A stretch of 64,000 nt of DNA. It comes from Amycolatopsis acidiphila. GTDB taxonomy: Bacteria; Actinomycetota; Actinomycetes; Mycobacteriales; Pseudonocardiaceae. The first letter of the stretch is position 1; each line of letters begins with the position of its first letter. The notes below the pieces were generated by a model. The model searched no databases. It worked only from the letters and a program-made list of their open reading frames with translations, and was not told the DNA's origin. Position numbers and translations under genes: made by a program. The stretch covers positions 7,068,001 through 7,132,000 of the forward strand of contig NZ_CP090063.1 in the NCBI RefSeq assembly GCF_021391495.1, given 5' to 3'. Positions 1 through 8,819 of this stretch are shown piece by piece.

Positions 1-82
1 TTGATGTACTGGGATTCTCCGGGGCACCGTCAGACGGTGGTACGTCGAATCGATCTCACCGAGTTCACTACGCTGGTACCCC

Positions 83-454
83 ATGGCAAGGGCTCCGAAG
101 TTCAGCGCCCGGATGTCCGGTCGATGGCGGATCGTGGCGATGAGTGGCTGGGACCGCGACGCGATCGACCTGGTCGAGCCGGGTTATGTCGAGTTCGCCC
201 GGAACGGGACCGGCCAGTTCGGTTTCATCGCCGTCCACGGTTGGCTGGACTGCCGCCCGGTCGAGCGGGACGGCCGGCCCGGCGTGGAGTTCACCTGGGA
301 AGGTTCCGACGAGGGCGATCAGGTCAGCGGACGCGGCTGGGCAGTCATGGCCGACGACGACACGATCGAGGGCCATCTGTTCTTCCACCTGGGCGACGAC
401 TCGAGTTTCCGGGCGAAGCCGTTCACCGATGCCGACGAACCGGACGGACCATGA
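83..454 (+). CDS. Conserved hypothetical protein, 123 aa
   Basis: A small acidic protein of unknown function. It is rich in short hydrophobic/aromatic stretches separated by charged turns, such as GYVEFARNGTGQFGFIAVHG followed by a second VEFTWEG strand, suggesting a compact beta-sheet fold. There are no membrane segments, signal peptide or cysteine motifs. The ATG at 83 was chosen because the frame has coding character from there. Its TGA overlaps the ATG of the next gene (ATGA at 451-454), so the two are probably translated together. Third-position GC and acidic composition favour this frame over the competing long frame at 1-450. Confidence 0.65.
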   Translation: MARAPKFSARMSGRWRIVAMSGWDRDAIDLVEPGYVEFARNGTGQFGFIAVHGWLDCRPVERDGRPGVEFTWEGSDEGDQVSGRGWAVMADDDTIEGHLFFHLGDDSSFRAKPFTDADEPDGP

Positions 455-1617
455 GCACGTACCAGTACTACGAGTTCCTGGCGATCGACTGGCCACTGGA
501 CGATCGCGAACAAGCTGCGGTCCGGTCGCTGTCCACCCGGGCGCGGATCTCTTCGACCAGCTTCGTGAACGAGTACCACTGGGGCGACTTCAAGGGTGAC
601 CCGCGCCGTCTGATGGAGCGCTACTACGACGCGCACCTGTACGTCGCCAACTGGGGTACCCACCGGGTGATGTTCCGTCTGCCGTGCGATCTGCTCGATC
701 CCGATGTCGTCGAGGACTACTGCATCGGTGACGAGGTGAGCGCCTGGGTCATGGACGAGTTCATCGTGCTCGACATCAGCAGCGAGGACCACGCCGGTGA
801 GTTCGACTTCGACTACGACCCCGAGAACCTGCTGTCGACGATCGTCGGAGTTCGCGCCGAACTCGCCGCCGGTGATCTCCGGCCGCTCTATCTCGCCTGG
901 CTGGCGGTCTATGGTGCCTGGGAGCGCGATGAAGACGTTTTCGATCGTGATGCTGACGACGATCTCGAACCACCCGTTCCGCCCGGGCTGGGCACGCTCA
1001 CTGCCGCGCAGCGGGCGCTGGCCGACTTCCTGCGCCTCGACGACGATCTGATCGCGATCGCGGCTCAGACTTCTCCGCCGCTGGGCAAGACGGCCGATAG
1101 CCCTGATGACCTCACCGTTTGGGCAGCTCGCCTGCCGGTCACCGAGAAGGACCGGCTCCTGGCGCGGGTAATGCAGGGTGAGGCGGCGCGGGTGCAGATG
1201 GAGTTGCTGCGTCGTTTCCGCGGCGACACCGCTCCGATCATCCCCGTCCCAGCCCGCCGGACCGTGGCCGACCTGCTCGACGACGCGGCGCGGCGACGAG
1301 CCGACCGTGAGCGTCGGCTGGCCTCAGAGCACGCCGAAGACGAGGTACGCCGGGAACAGGCGCGTCTGCAGGCTCGTGAACGACGACTCGACACACTGGC
1401 CGCTGAGGAAGACGCCGCGTGGTCGCGCGTCGAGGCGATGATCGCCACCAGGAAACCGGCCGAGTATGACGCCGCCGTCACGCTGCTCACCGATCTGCAG
1501 GCGCTGGCCGAACGCGAGGACCGCTACGACACGTTCACCACCCGCACCATCGCGTTGCGGCAAACGCATGCACGCAAACCCAGCCTCATCGAGCGCCTCA
1601 ACCAGGCACGCATCTGA
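451..1617 (+). CDS. Conserved hypothetical protein with C-terminal coiled coil, 388 aa
   Basis: Unknown function. Residues 1 to about 190 form an acidic globular domain with many Trp and Tyr residues (for example VNEYHWGDFKGDP). Residues about 270-345 are an Arg/Glu-rich stretch of predicted coiled coil, and the end is basic. The frame stays open upstream to base 1, but the part before 451 is unlike coding sequence and covers the preceding gene in another frame, so the ATG coupled to that gene is taken as the start. The gene ends 18 bases before the primase-helicase gene, so all three probably form one operon. No catalytic motif is visible. Confidence 0.75.
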   Translation: MSTYQYYEFLAIDWPLDDREQAAVRSLSTRARISSTSFVNEYHWGDFKGDPRRLMERYYDAHLYVANWGTHRVMFRLPCDLLDPDVVEDYCIGDEVSAWVMDEFIVLDISSEDHAGEFDFDYDPENLLSTIVGVRAELAAGDLRPLYLAWLAVYGAWERDEDVFDRDADDDLEPPVPPGLGTLTAAQRALADFLRLDDDLIAIAAQTSPPLGKTADSPDDLTVWAARLPVTEKDRLLARVMQGEAARVQMELLRRFRGDTAPIIPVPARRTVADLLDDAARRRADRERRLASEHAEDEVRREQARLQARERRLDTLAAEEDAAWSRVEAMIATRKPAEYDAAVTLLTDLQALAEREDRYDTFTTRTIALRQTHARKPSLIERLNQARI

Positions 1618-1635
1618 CCCATCTACGGTGGCTCT

Positions 1636-4041
1636 GTGGAAGACGATCTCCAGCCAGCGGAGCTTGCGGAGGAACTCACGGAGCTCCGTGAGTTGACAAC
1701 GCAGTTGCGTACGGAGAACGCACGGTTGTTGCGGCTGCTGGAGCTGACTCCGAAACAGGCGGCTCCGCCCGGCCCGGTGCAGACCGGCTTCTTCGAGGCG
1801 CACCCGGGCCCGGTCGACCGGCGATCGGCCCCGGAGGTGAAGGTCGATTTTTTCGCTGCCTTGTTCGCCGCCCGCATCGACATCTACGCCACGCGATGGG
1901 AGAACGCGCGTACTGGCAAAGCTGGTTGGCTGCCGGCGGTGCGCGGCGGGTGGCGCAAGGGCGTCCGGCATGAGGATCGCGACTACCTGCCGCTGAGCAA
2001 GGACGTGCTGCGGACGCACCTGGTCGGCGATGTGCATGTCGGGCCGTATCCACTGGTGGACGGCGACCTGTGCTGGTGGCTGGCGGCCGACTTCGACGGC
2101 CCGATGGCGATGCTGGACGCCCTGGCCTACCTGAAGGCCGCCAGGGCGTGGTCGGTGCCGGCCGCGCTGGAGGTCTCGCGCTCGGGCGTCGGCGCACATG
2201 CATGGGTGTTCTTCACCGCACCCGTGCCCGCGGAGACGGCTCGCCGACTTGGCACCGCCCTCTTGCGGGAGGCGATGGCAGTGCGTGGCCGTATGGACCT
2301 GGCCAGCTACGACCGGCTCTTCCCGTCACAGGACGTGCTGCCCTCGGGCGGCGTGGGGAATCTGATCGCTGCACCTTTGCAGGGCAGGGCCCGCCAGGAC
2401 GGCGCGGCGGCGTTCCTCGATCTGGCGACGATGGAACCACACGATGACCAGTGGGCGTACCTGTCCTCGCTCGGCCGCATGAGCCCTGCCGAGGTCAATC
2501 GGGTCGCGCGCCGCGCCGGTGGAGTCACAGTCGGCGCCGGCATCGACAAGATCGGCGCTGCGGTCTCGACCCGGATCCGTACCACCGCACCTCCCATCGT
2601 GCACGCCCGGCTCAGCTCGGGAATCCGACTGGAATCAGGGGAGCTGACCCCTGCGTTGCACGCGACGCTGAAGCACGCGGCGTCGATGACGAATCCGGTG
2701 TTCTACGAGCGCCAGCGACTCCGAATGTCCACGTGGGACACACCGCGATTCCTGCGCAGCTACGACGAGACTCCCGACGGCGGGCTCATCCTGCCTCGGG
2801 GGCTGCACGACACGGTGGCCTCGCTGGTCGAGCAGGCGGGCAGCCGCCTTGAGGTGATCGACGAGCGGCAGGCCGGCGAGACGCGGGAGTTCACATTTGC
2901 CGCTACGCTGACCCGTCAGCAGCAAGCCGCCGTAGCCGATCTGCGCGACCATGATCTTGGTGTGCTGGTCGCGCCACCGGGTGCGGGCAAGACCGTGATG
3001 GCCTGCGCGGTCATCGCCACCCACGCGATCTCCACGCTCGTGCTGGTCGACCGCAAGACCCTGGCCGACCAGTGGCGCACCCGGATCAGTGAACTGCTGG
3101 GCGTCAGAGCCGGCCAACTCGGCGGTGGCCGCCGCAAAACCCGTGGCGTGGTTGATGTCGTCATGCTGCAAACCCTGGCCCGCAAGAACGACATCGAGGA
3201 GCTCACCAGCGGCTACGGGCTGGTCGTCGTCGATGAGTGCCACCACATCCCGGCCGCGGCGTTCGAGCACGCCGTCAAGCAGATCCCGGCTCGCCGCTGG
3301 CTCGGACTCACCGCCACCCCGTACCGACGCGATAAGCTCGACGACCTGATAGCCCTCCAGTTGGGCCCGATCCGGCATACAATCGCCCCATCAAGCCGCC
3401 CCGGCGAGGACTGCGCAGCCCAACTCGAATTGGACACGACTGCACAGCGTCCGAAGCCGGTGCTCCATGTGCACGACACCGCCTACCGCTACACCGGTGA
3501 TGCCAACCCGACGAAGCCCGGCGGGATGGCGGCCATCTACCGCGATCCTGTGGCCGACGACACCCGCCTCACCCAGATCGCCGACGACGTGACTGCCGCG
3601 CTGAAACGAGGTCGACACTGCCTGCTGCTCACCCAATGGACCACCCACGTCGAACGGTTCGCCGACGAGCTCCGGCGACGCTCGCTCGACCCGATCGTGC
3701 TGCGCGGCGGCATGAGCGCGACCGCCCGCCGCGATGCTCTGGCCCGCCTCCAACCCGCGGACGGAGTACCACTGCTGGTCGTCGCGACCGGGCCATTCGT
3801 CGGTGAAGGATTCGACTGCCCCGCACTGGACACCCTGTTCCTCGCCGCACCGATCGCGTTCAAGGGACGCCTCGTCCAATACGCGGGTCGGATCCTCCGC
3901 GCTCACGCCGGCAAGGCCACCGCCGAAGTCCACGACTACCACGACATCAACACCGGCGTCCTGGCCTCTTCCCTGGCCAAACGCGCACCAGGGTACGTCA
4001 GCCTCGGCTTCCCCGACCCCCGCCGACCAGCAACACGTTGA
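1636..4041 (+). CDS. Primase-helicase: TOTE-type AEP domain fused to DEAD/DEAH helicase
   Basis: Starts at GTG. Residues 1-45 look like a short coiled coil. Residues about 70-260 match the archaeo-eukaryotic primase (AEP) domain of TOTE conflict systems, with the acidic pair in WLAADFDG (Asp152/Asp154) and a SGVGAHAW motif near residue 187. The C-terminal half is a superfamily 2 helicase: Walker A APPGAGKT at about 446-453, DECH box at about 533-536, motif III LTATP, and a second RecA fold ending [10 protein letters not shown]. Such proteins are thought to act on nucleic acids during conflict with invading elements. It is the last gene of a three-gene run. The helicase assignment is firm and the AEP domain is a family-pattern match. 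Confidence 0.85.
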   Translation: MEDDLQPAELAEELTELRELTTQLRTENARLLRLLELTPKQAAPPGPVQTGFFEAHPGPVDRRSAPEVKVDFFAALFAARIDIYATRWENARTGKAGWLPAVRGGWRKGVRHEDRDYLPLSKDVLRTHLVGDVHVGPYPLVDGDLCWWLAADFDGPMAMLDALAYLKAARAWSVPAALEVSRSGVGAHAWVFFTAPVPAETARRLGTALLREAMAVRGRMDLASYDRLFPSQDVLPSGGVGNLIAAPLQGRARQDGAAAFLDLATMEPHDDQWAYLSSLGRMSPAEVNRVARRAGGVTVGAGIDKIGAAVSTRIRTTAPPIVHARLSSGIRLESGELTPALHATLKHAASMTNPVFYERQRLRMSTWDTPRFLRSYDETPDGGLILPRGLHDTVASLVEQAGSRLEVIDERQAGETREFTFAATLTRQQQAAVADLRDHDLGVLVAPPGAGKTVMACAVIATHAISTLVLVDRKTLADQWRTRISELLGVRAGQLGGGRRKTRGVVDVVMLQTLARKNDIEELTSGYGLVVVDECHHIPAAAFEHAVKQIPARRWLGLTATPYRRDKLDDLIALQLGPIRHTIAPSSRPGEDCAAQLELDTTAQRPKPVLHVHDTAYRYTGDANPTKPGGMAAIYRDPVADDTRLTQIADDVTAALKRGRHCLLLTQWTTHVERFADELRRRSLDPIVLRGGMSATARRDALARLQPADGVPLLVVATGPFVGEGFDCPALDTLFLAAPIAFKGRLVQYAGRILRAHAGKATAEVHDYHDINTGVLASSLAKRAPGYVSLGFPDPRRPATR

Positions 4042-4099
4042 GCAGGAGTGGCTGTCGACGAGCAGACGCACCGGGTCGCTTCTTGTCAATGTGACCAGG

Positions 4100-4334
4100 C
4101 GACAACCCACACCGTCCACGGGGATACACACGATCGGCTGGGCGTCCCGCTCGCGCAGTAGTCCAGTCATGGCTCCTAGCGAGCACGCGGGCAATCGTGG
4201 AACGCGCGGCAGGCGGACAGCACATTCCAGACCAGGCCACGATGCGCAACATCTACGACCGGCTGCGCGGTCTCGATGACGGCCTACCGCCGATCCAGAA
4301 CACCAACCTACTGTCAGCTGCTTGCTGGTCCTAG
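4100..4334 (+). pseudogene. Possible 3' remnant of an unidentified gene
   Basis: The 496 bases between the helicase and the next small gene hold no complete gene. One frame ending at TAG 4334 reads like real protein (TRAIVERAAGGQHIPDQAT, then MRNIYDRLRGLDDGLPPIQN), but a stop lies upstream at about 4087 and there is no start or ribosome site. I read it as the tail of a decayed gene; the family is not recognised. Confidence 0.25.
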
Positions 4335-4537
4335 ACTTGGGCGACCCTCGCCCTTGTCCGCTGAACCGGAAGCAGTCCACCCGCAGCGTCCTCTTCGCTG
4401 GAGAAGACATCCGGATGCTGCCGGATTATCCTCAGCGAGAGATCCAGATCAGCGTCAGCAGCCTTGCTGGCGAACAGCAAGATCCTCGTCCCCACCTGCG
4501 TGATCAACGAACCGTCGCGACAGGGTGGTGACTTCTC

Positions 4538-4777
4538 ATGGCTAAACCAAAGAAGCGGCAACACAAGCCCCGAACCCGCGTGTCGAAGATCCGGATTCAC
4601 GGTGTGCGGCACGATCCACCAGACGCGCACAAGATCGCCAAGGTCCTCGTCGAGATCGCAAGAAGCCTGGATGACGACCTGGATCACGACCCAGGCAGCC
4701 CTACCAAAGTTCTAGTAAGCGACCCAACGTGCAGCGACCAAACCTCCGACACAGATGAACCCCCTGTGAGCGCCTGA
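4538..4777 (+). CDS. Small basic protein of recombinase module A (RGVR-DPP family), 79 aa
   Basis: A lysine/arginine-rich N terminus (MAKPKKRQHKPRTRVSK) is followed by IRIHGVRHDPPDAHKIAKVL and an acidic tail. The central motif recurs in the window: a decayed copy at 23143-23344 (VRIQDVRHDP) and the C-terminal part of the protein ending at 59383 (LVVRGVRRDPPNMRKLARVV). In the right-hand element it precedes a large serine recombinase, so I infer a recombinase accessory or DNA-binding protein. The recombinase that should follow is missing here; only the HTH gene remains downstream. Confidence 0.6.
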   Translation: MAKPKKRQHKPRTRVSKIRIHGVRHDPPDAHKIAKVLVEIARSLDDDLDHDPGSPTKVLVSDPTCSDQTSDTDEPPVSA

Positions 4778-4811
4778 CCTGGGATTTCCAAGCGCTCAGG
4801 GGGTTCATCTG
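4752..4811 (+). terminator. Long conserved hairpin between small protein and HTH gene (module A)
   Basis: The arms start CAGATGAACCCCCT and end AGGGGGTTCATCTG. They pair over about 20 bp with a 2-base bulge and an 18-base loop. The hairpin overlaps the 3' end of the small gene and stops 11 bases before the GTG of the HTH gene. A T-run is absent. It could be a terminator, an attenuator or a recombination-related structure; the same hairpin stands at 23355-23414. Confidence 0.6.
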
Positions 4812-4822
4812 CAACTTCATGT

Positions 4823-5116
4823 GTGGACCTGATCGCCCCTTATCACAACCGCGAGAACCTCGCGAACAGCCTGGTCAAGGCGGTAGACCGGCTGCGGAAG
4901 GCGCAGCGGCAACCTCGTCGGCCGCGGATCAGCGTGCAGTCGACCGGGCGCACTGACCGCCAGTGGCGGGTCAGTGACCGGCTCACCGATGCCGATGTAC
5001 GCCTGCTCGTCCAAGCCTTCGAGCAAGGTACGCCCAAGTGGAAGCTTGCCGAGCAGTACGGCATCTCGGAGAGCAGCGTGAAGCGGCTGCTTCGGGCTCA
5101 CCGCACCAGCAACTAG
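4823..5116 (+). CDS. HTH DNA-binding protein of recombinase module A, 97 aa
   Basis: Starts with GTG (MDLIAPYHN...). The N terminus matches the two other module HTH proteins in this window (MDLGGAYYN at 23426 and MDLGGTYYN at 15801). The middle is basic. Residues 67-92 form a resolvase/Hin-type helix-turn-helix (WKLAEQYGISESSVKRLLR). It has one HTH where its relatives carry two, so it is shorter at the C terminus. Function is inferred: site recognition or regulation next to a serine recombinase, which in this copy has been lost. Confidence 0.7.
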   Translation: MDLIAPYHNRENLANSLVKAVDRLRKAQRQPRRPRISVQSTGRTDRQWRVSDRLTDADVRLLVQAFEQGTPKWKLAEQYGISESSVKRLLRAHRTSN

Positions 5117-5125
5117 CCTGTTCGG

Positions 5126-5169
5126 CTCCCTCGGCCTGGTCATCGTCAGCGGTGACTGGGCCGAGGGAG
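5126..5169. terminator. Perfect 11-bp stem hairpin
   Basis: CTCCCTCGGCC and GGCCGAGGGAG pair perfectly around a 22-base loop that itself has a short GTCA/TGAC stem. It lies just after the HTH stop codon and before the excisionase leader. No clear T-run follows on the + strand, so terminator or attenuator are both possible. Confidence 0.5.
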
Positions 5170-5221
5170 GACTTTCCCTCTCCCCAGTATTGAAGATCAA
5201 GTAATCGAAAGGAGGTGAACC

Positions 5222-5489
5222 ATGTTCACGACCGACACGCTCACACGGCCCCGGCGCCTGTGGTGGCGACCAGTGGGCTCCATCAAGACCCCTGGCGACG
5301 GCGCCACCCCGCTGCTTATGACCATCGAAGAAGCGCGGCAAACACTTCGCGTTAGCCGCTGGAGCATCTATCTATCAGCTTATCCGAAGCGGTCAGCTAA
5401 CCACACTTAAAATCGGAAGCCGCCGCTTAGTACCCGTTGCAGCAGTGAAGGAACTTGTGAGAGGGCTAAGCACCGGAGACCCTAACTAA
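5222..5489 (+). pseudogene. Excisionase (AlpA/MerR-type HTH), frameshifted by a 4-base duplication
   Basis: A near-perfect ribosome site (AAAGGAGGTGA) stands 5 bases before ATG 5222. The product reads MTIEEARQTLRVSRWSIY, the start of an excisionase HTH, then leaves frame at 5368-5376 where ATCTATCTATC carries one extra TATC. The following frame continues the family pattern exactly: QLIRSGQLTTLKIGSRRL, then VPVAAVKELV, ending TAA at 5487-5489. That TAA overlaps the integrase ATG by one base, the usual xis-int coupling. Excisionases bind att arms and direct the integrase towards excision. With this shift the protein would be truncated to 62 residues, so excision is probably lost. Confidence 0.8.
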
Positions 5490-6874
5490 TGGCTCGCCGG
5501 AATGCAAATGGCGAGGGGTCCATCTACAGGCGGAAAGATGGACGATACGAAGGTGCTGTATACCTACGAAGCCACAGCGGGTTACGCAAGCGTGTCCGTG
5601 TTTATGGAAGAACCAGAGGCGAAGTACACGCCAAGCTCCTAGTTCTCAAAACAAACGCCGAGCAGGGCATACTAATCTCAGATAAAAATTGGAGAGTTGG
5701 CGACTTCTTAGAATACTGGCTTATTCGGGTCGTCGAACGTTCAAACCGTGCCACTACGTTTGAGCGCTACGAAACAGTCATACGGCTACACCTCAAGCCT
5801 GGCCTTGGTCAAATCTTCCTGAGGGACCTATCAGGCCCGCTTACGCAAGGGTACTTCGATCAAAAAGCCGCAGATGGATGTTCCCCTGCGACGTTGCAGA
5901 ATATGCGGAAGGTTCTTCGCGCCGCACTCAGCGAGGCCGAGCGCCTGGAGCTCGTCTTCCGCAACGTCGCCAAGCTGATACGACCCGCCAAGTACAAGCC
6001 CAAAGAGGGTGCGACTTGGACACGGGACGAGGTAGCAAGATTCCTGCATCTCACCCAAAACGAACCTTTGTATCCTGTTTTCCTGCTCAAGATCCTCTAC
6101 GGGTTTCGCCTCGGCGAACTTCTAGGACTTCGTTGGTCAGACGTGGACTATACGCGGAACACTATTAGCGTCAGACAGCAGGTACAGCGCATCCGCGGAA
6201 AGCTGCGCGTTGTCGATCTTAAAACTGAAGCATCTGCGCGCACAGAAACGCTCCTTGGCCTGGCAATCGAGGCACTTGCGTCACAAAAAATGGCCCAAGA
6301 ATTGCTTCGAGGCAAGGTAGGCGACGCGTGGCACGAGCAACCAACAACAGAGCGGCTTATCTTTACAACAAGGACGGGCAAACCAGTAGAACCAAGGAAT
6401 GTAAATCGCGCTTTCAGTCGGATCTGTCGGCAGCATGGGTTGCGCAAGATTAAGCTCCACGAGATACGTCACACAAACGCTACCTTGCAGAAGCTCGTTG
6501 GCGCTCACGATCGAGATATCCAAGCGAACCTTGGGCACGCCGATATAAACACGACGCGGAAGATCTACCTACATAGCGACGAAGAAAGTCGGAATCAAGC
6601 CCTTCAAAAAGTGGAACGTCTGTTTACGCGATCAGCAGGAAGCGGCCGTTGCCGTCAACCGCAGTCGTCAGATGCCGAACTTGTTGAAACTCTTACATCA
6701 ATTAACTTTGGTGCCCCGGGTTGGACTCGAACCAACGACCTTAGGCTTAGAAGAGGTTCTTCCAACTCCTTAGAAATCAGATTGCAATCTGTTAAGGAAT
6801 CTGCAGCTGACCGTACGCGAACGTGGCTGCTCGGTTGTGTTGCCGTCAATGCTGCCTTCAAGTCACACCACTAA
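5489..6874 (+). CDS. int: Tyrosine site-specific integrase
   Basis: Phage/ICE integrase. The N terminus is an arm-type DNA-binding domain (GEGSIYRRKDGRYEGAVYLR), followed by a SAM-like core-binding domain (about 65-150) and the catalytic domain. The catalytic set is complete: Arg in YGFRLGELLGLRW, HEIRH (HxxR), LGHADINTT, and the Tyr nucleophile in KIYLHSDEES. The last ~55 residues are not integrase-like; they translate half of a tRNA gene (GAPGWTRTND), so the attachment site lies inside the 3' end of the frame. Its GC content is visibly lower than that of the surrounding genes, marking foreign origin. Confidence 0.93.
   Translation: MARRNANGEGSIYRRKDGRYEGAVYLRSHSGLRKRVRVYGRTRGEVHAKLLVLKTNAEQGILISDKNWRVGDFLEYWLIRVVERSNRATTFERYETVIRLHLKPGLGQIFLRDLSGPLTQGYFDQKAADGCSPATLQNMRKVLRAALSEAERLELVFRNVAKLIRPAKYKPKEGATWTRDEVARFLHLTQNEPLYPVFLLKILYGFRLGELLGLRWSDVDYTRNTISVRQQVQRIRGKLRVVDLKTEASARTETLLGLAIEALASQKMAQELLRGKVGDAWHEQPTTERLIFTTRTGKPVEPRNVNRAFSRICRQHGLRKIKLHEIRHTNATLQKLVGAHDRDIQANLGHADINTTRKIYLHSDEESRNQALQKVERLFTRSAGSGRCRQPQSSDAELVETLTSINFGAPGWTRTNDLRLRRGSSNSLEIRLQSVKESAADRTRTWLLGCVAVNAAFKSHH
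6709..6753 (-). other. Attachment-site candidate: 3' half of a tRNA-Arg(TCT)
   Basis: Read on the minus strand this is an anticodon loop CTTCTAAG, a T-arm GTTGG-TTCGAGT-CCAAC and an acceptor end CCGGGGCACCA. The 5' half of a tRNA does not follow at 6754 onward, so it is an att core and not a functional tRNA. It lies inside the integrase reading frame. Confidence 0.75.
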
Positions 6875-6945
6875 ACGTACTTGCTGGTCGAGATGCAATC
6901 CTCGACCTAGTTTCTGCTACCCACAATAAACGGAGGAACTCATGC

Positions 6946-7458
6946 ATGGAACCACTCAAAACCTCGTCGGAGGCAGTACCACAACTGCCTCTTGAACTCT
7001 TCGCCCGCTTGGCCGGGAACACGGCACTCACCGTGGAACAGCTCGCTGTGCCGGACCGATGGGAACCCGGCATCACGATTCCGGCCGAGCTGTCACCGCG
7101 AGCGCCCGAGCACAACCGGGCCACACCCCAAGAGCACATCACTATCGGCCGCATCGTCGCCGGGCTCGTCGAAGTCCTTGACGCGCAGCGTCGGCTACAG
7201 CAGGTCCAAGACCATCTCACGCCGCAGCTCTACCTCGTCCTGCAAAATCACCTCGCACACCGGAACGTCACAACGCCACAGGGCTACCGGCTGCGCACCC
7301 TACGCACCTTCAAGCCACGGCCGCACGTCATCGAGGCGTGGGGCAGTGCGGCCAACGCTCAGCAGGTGCGGGCCGTGGCTGCGCGGCTCGAGCATTTTCG
7401 CTACGGCTGGTTGTGTACAGCTGCCGTCATACTTCAACGACCGAGCGGCGACCGGTAA
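6946..7458 (+). CDS. Rv3235-family-like protein, 170 aa
   Basis: A GGAGG site at 6932-6936 precedes ATG 6946. The C-terminal ~100 residues follow the Rv3235 pattern: IVAGLVEVLDAQRRLQQVQ, LTPQLYLVL, IEAWGSAANAQQVRAVAARL and WLCTAAVIL. Rv3235-family proteins are small actinobacterial proteins of unknown function, usually near secA. The gene is clearly GC-richer than the integrase before it and the genes after it. Its 3' end overlaps the convergent gene by 25 bases. Family assignment is from pattern memory only. Confidence 0.55.
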   Translation: MEPLKTSSEAVPQLPLELFARLAGNTALTVEQLAVPDRWEPGITIPAELSPRAPEHNRATPQEHITIGRIVAGLVEVLDAQRRLQQVQDHLTPQLYLVLQNHLAHRNVTTPQGYRLRTLRTFKPRPHVIEAWGSAANAQQVRAVAARLEHFRYGWLCTAAVILQRPSGDR

Positions 7459-8732
7459 GTACACCGAGAATTGCGCCAACCTTGCAGTGAACTGGTGAAG
7501 TGCCGGTAGATTTCCTTGTCGAACTTCACCCGATCATCCGGCACGTTCTCGTAACGACCACCTAGTTCAGCCCACTCATTTGCCGTCGCTTGATGCGATG
7601 CATACTTAAACTTGTCATACAGCGTCGGCCCATTGAACAAAAACCAGAAGTATCCATAGTCAGCGTTTACGCGTGTGCTTAGCTCCCGCAGCTCAGCAGT
7701 AGCAGGATCACGGAAATACTTCCCCGGAGCAGCCTCGAAGAGTCCGGCGTTTTCATCGAGCAGGCCGGCCACGACATGGCAGACGTAGAGATGGGCGAGT
7801 AGCCGGGCTTCTTTCGTGTAGGGCTGCGACAGGCCAGAACCAGTCCCTCCTCGATGGTGATTGCTGTCCACGTGTAGATCGCGTGAGGCGCCGTGTGTCG
7901 GATGAAGAAACTTGCCAAGAAACGTATAGTGCGCTTCAACTCGCGCGATGCCTGCTTTATCCAAAATACCGTTCAGTTCCAAACACTGAAGCAACGCATC
8001 ATAGGAGAGGAAATACCGGTACCGCTCCGTCTCATCCTCTCGATGCTTCTTGAAGGCTTTTTTGACGTCGTCTTCCAGTTCATGGAAGACGAAGTAGCGA
8101 TCTTCCGGCAGACGCATAGCTTCAGGTTGAAACTCTTGAAAATGAAAGAAGTGTAACGGAATAAAGAACTCCGGATCATCTGCCCCTGTCAGTCCCTCGT
8201 AAATGTACATCAGGTGCCGCTTCGCGCGCGGATACTTCTCGATACCGAGACAGTTTGTCTCACCCTGGGCTCGTTCAGCCGCCCAGTCAGCCCGCCGCCG
8301 TGTTAGATACTTCTTGAAATCGCCCTCACTCAGATCAGTGCGGTCTTGTAACTTGAAGAACTTGCGACCGCGACACATAAGCATGTATAGCAGGTAATTT
8401 TCCAGCAATGACCGCGCCAACCCGAGGCCATCAGCGACCTTATCGTTCTCTAATAGCAGCAAGCAACTCTCAGCAGTCTCCATGCGCAGATTGACAAACT
8501 CTGTCATATCGTCGTACATCGCATTTTCGACGTCGCCACCTACGATCTTCTCTCCCCATGCCTTATAGGCAGTTAGTATCTCGCGGGTCGTCGTAGCCAC
8601 TCTGGCAATTTCGCCGTCTATAAGAGAATACACAAGACATATAATAGCTACGAGTTCCCGGATAGGGAAGTACCGCTCCGATTCCGCTCGAGCGACAGGT
8701 TGTAGCCATCGACATGCGGGACGGGCCGTCAC
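7434..8732 (-). CDS. Conserved hypothetical protein, up to 432 aa
   Basis: No recognised family. The protein is mostly helical and charged, with aromatic-rich segments (PEFFIPLHFFHFQEFQ) and a conserved-looking His region (GKFLHPTHGASRDLH, VDSNHHRGG) near residues 275-300 that could bind metal. A hydrophobic patch (ELVAIICLVYSLI) near residues 26-40 may be a helix. Upstream starts are ambiguous. It is the 3'-most gene of a leftward AT-richer block and converges on the Rv3235-like gene. Confidence 0.6.
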   Translation of the reverse strand: MTARPACRWLQPVARAESERYFPIRELVAIICLVYSLIDGEIARVATTTREILTAYKAWGEKIVGGDVENAMYDDMTEFVNLRMETAESCLLLLENDKVADGLGLARSLLENYLLYMLMCRGRKFFKLQDRTDLSEGDFKKYLTRRRADWAAERAQGETNCLGIEKYPRAKRHLMYIYEGLTGADDPEFFIPLHFFHFQEFQPEAMRLPEDRYFVFHELEDDVKKAFKKHREDETERYRYFLSYDALLQCLELNGILDKAGIARVEAHYTFLGKFLHPTHGASRDLHVDSNHHRGGTGSGLSQPYTKEARLLAHLYVCHVVAGLLDENAGLFEAAPGKYFRDPATAELRELSTRVNADYGYFWFLFNGPTLYDKFKYASHQATANEWAELGGRYENVPDDRVKFDKEIYRHFTSSLQGWRNSRCTYRSPLGR

Positions 8733-8819
8733 CGGCGGAGCGCGTACGAGCAGTCGTAGCCCGCCTTCACCATCTTGGACACGGATGGCTCCGCACCGCG
8801 GTTGCTTTGGTGTGACGAG

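Noticed and set aside
1..450. Long open frame extending the 388-aa gene upstream to base 1
   Set aside because: The extra 150 codons are Arg/Pro/Gly-rich noise and overlap a better coding frame at 83-454 that is ATGA-coupled to the real start.
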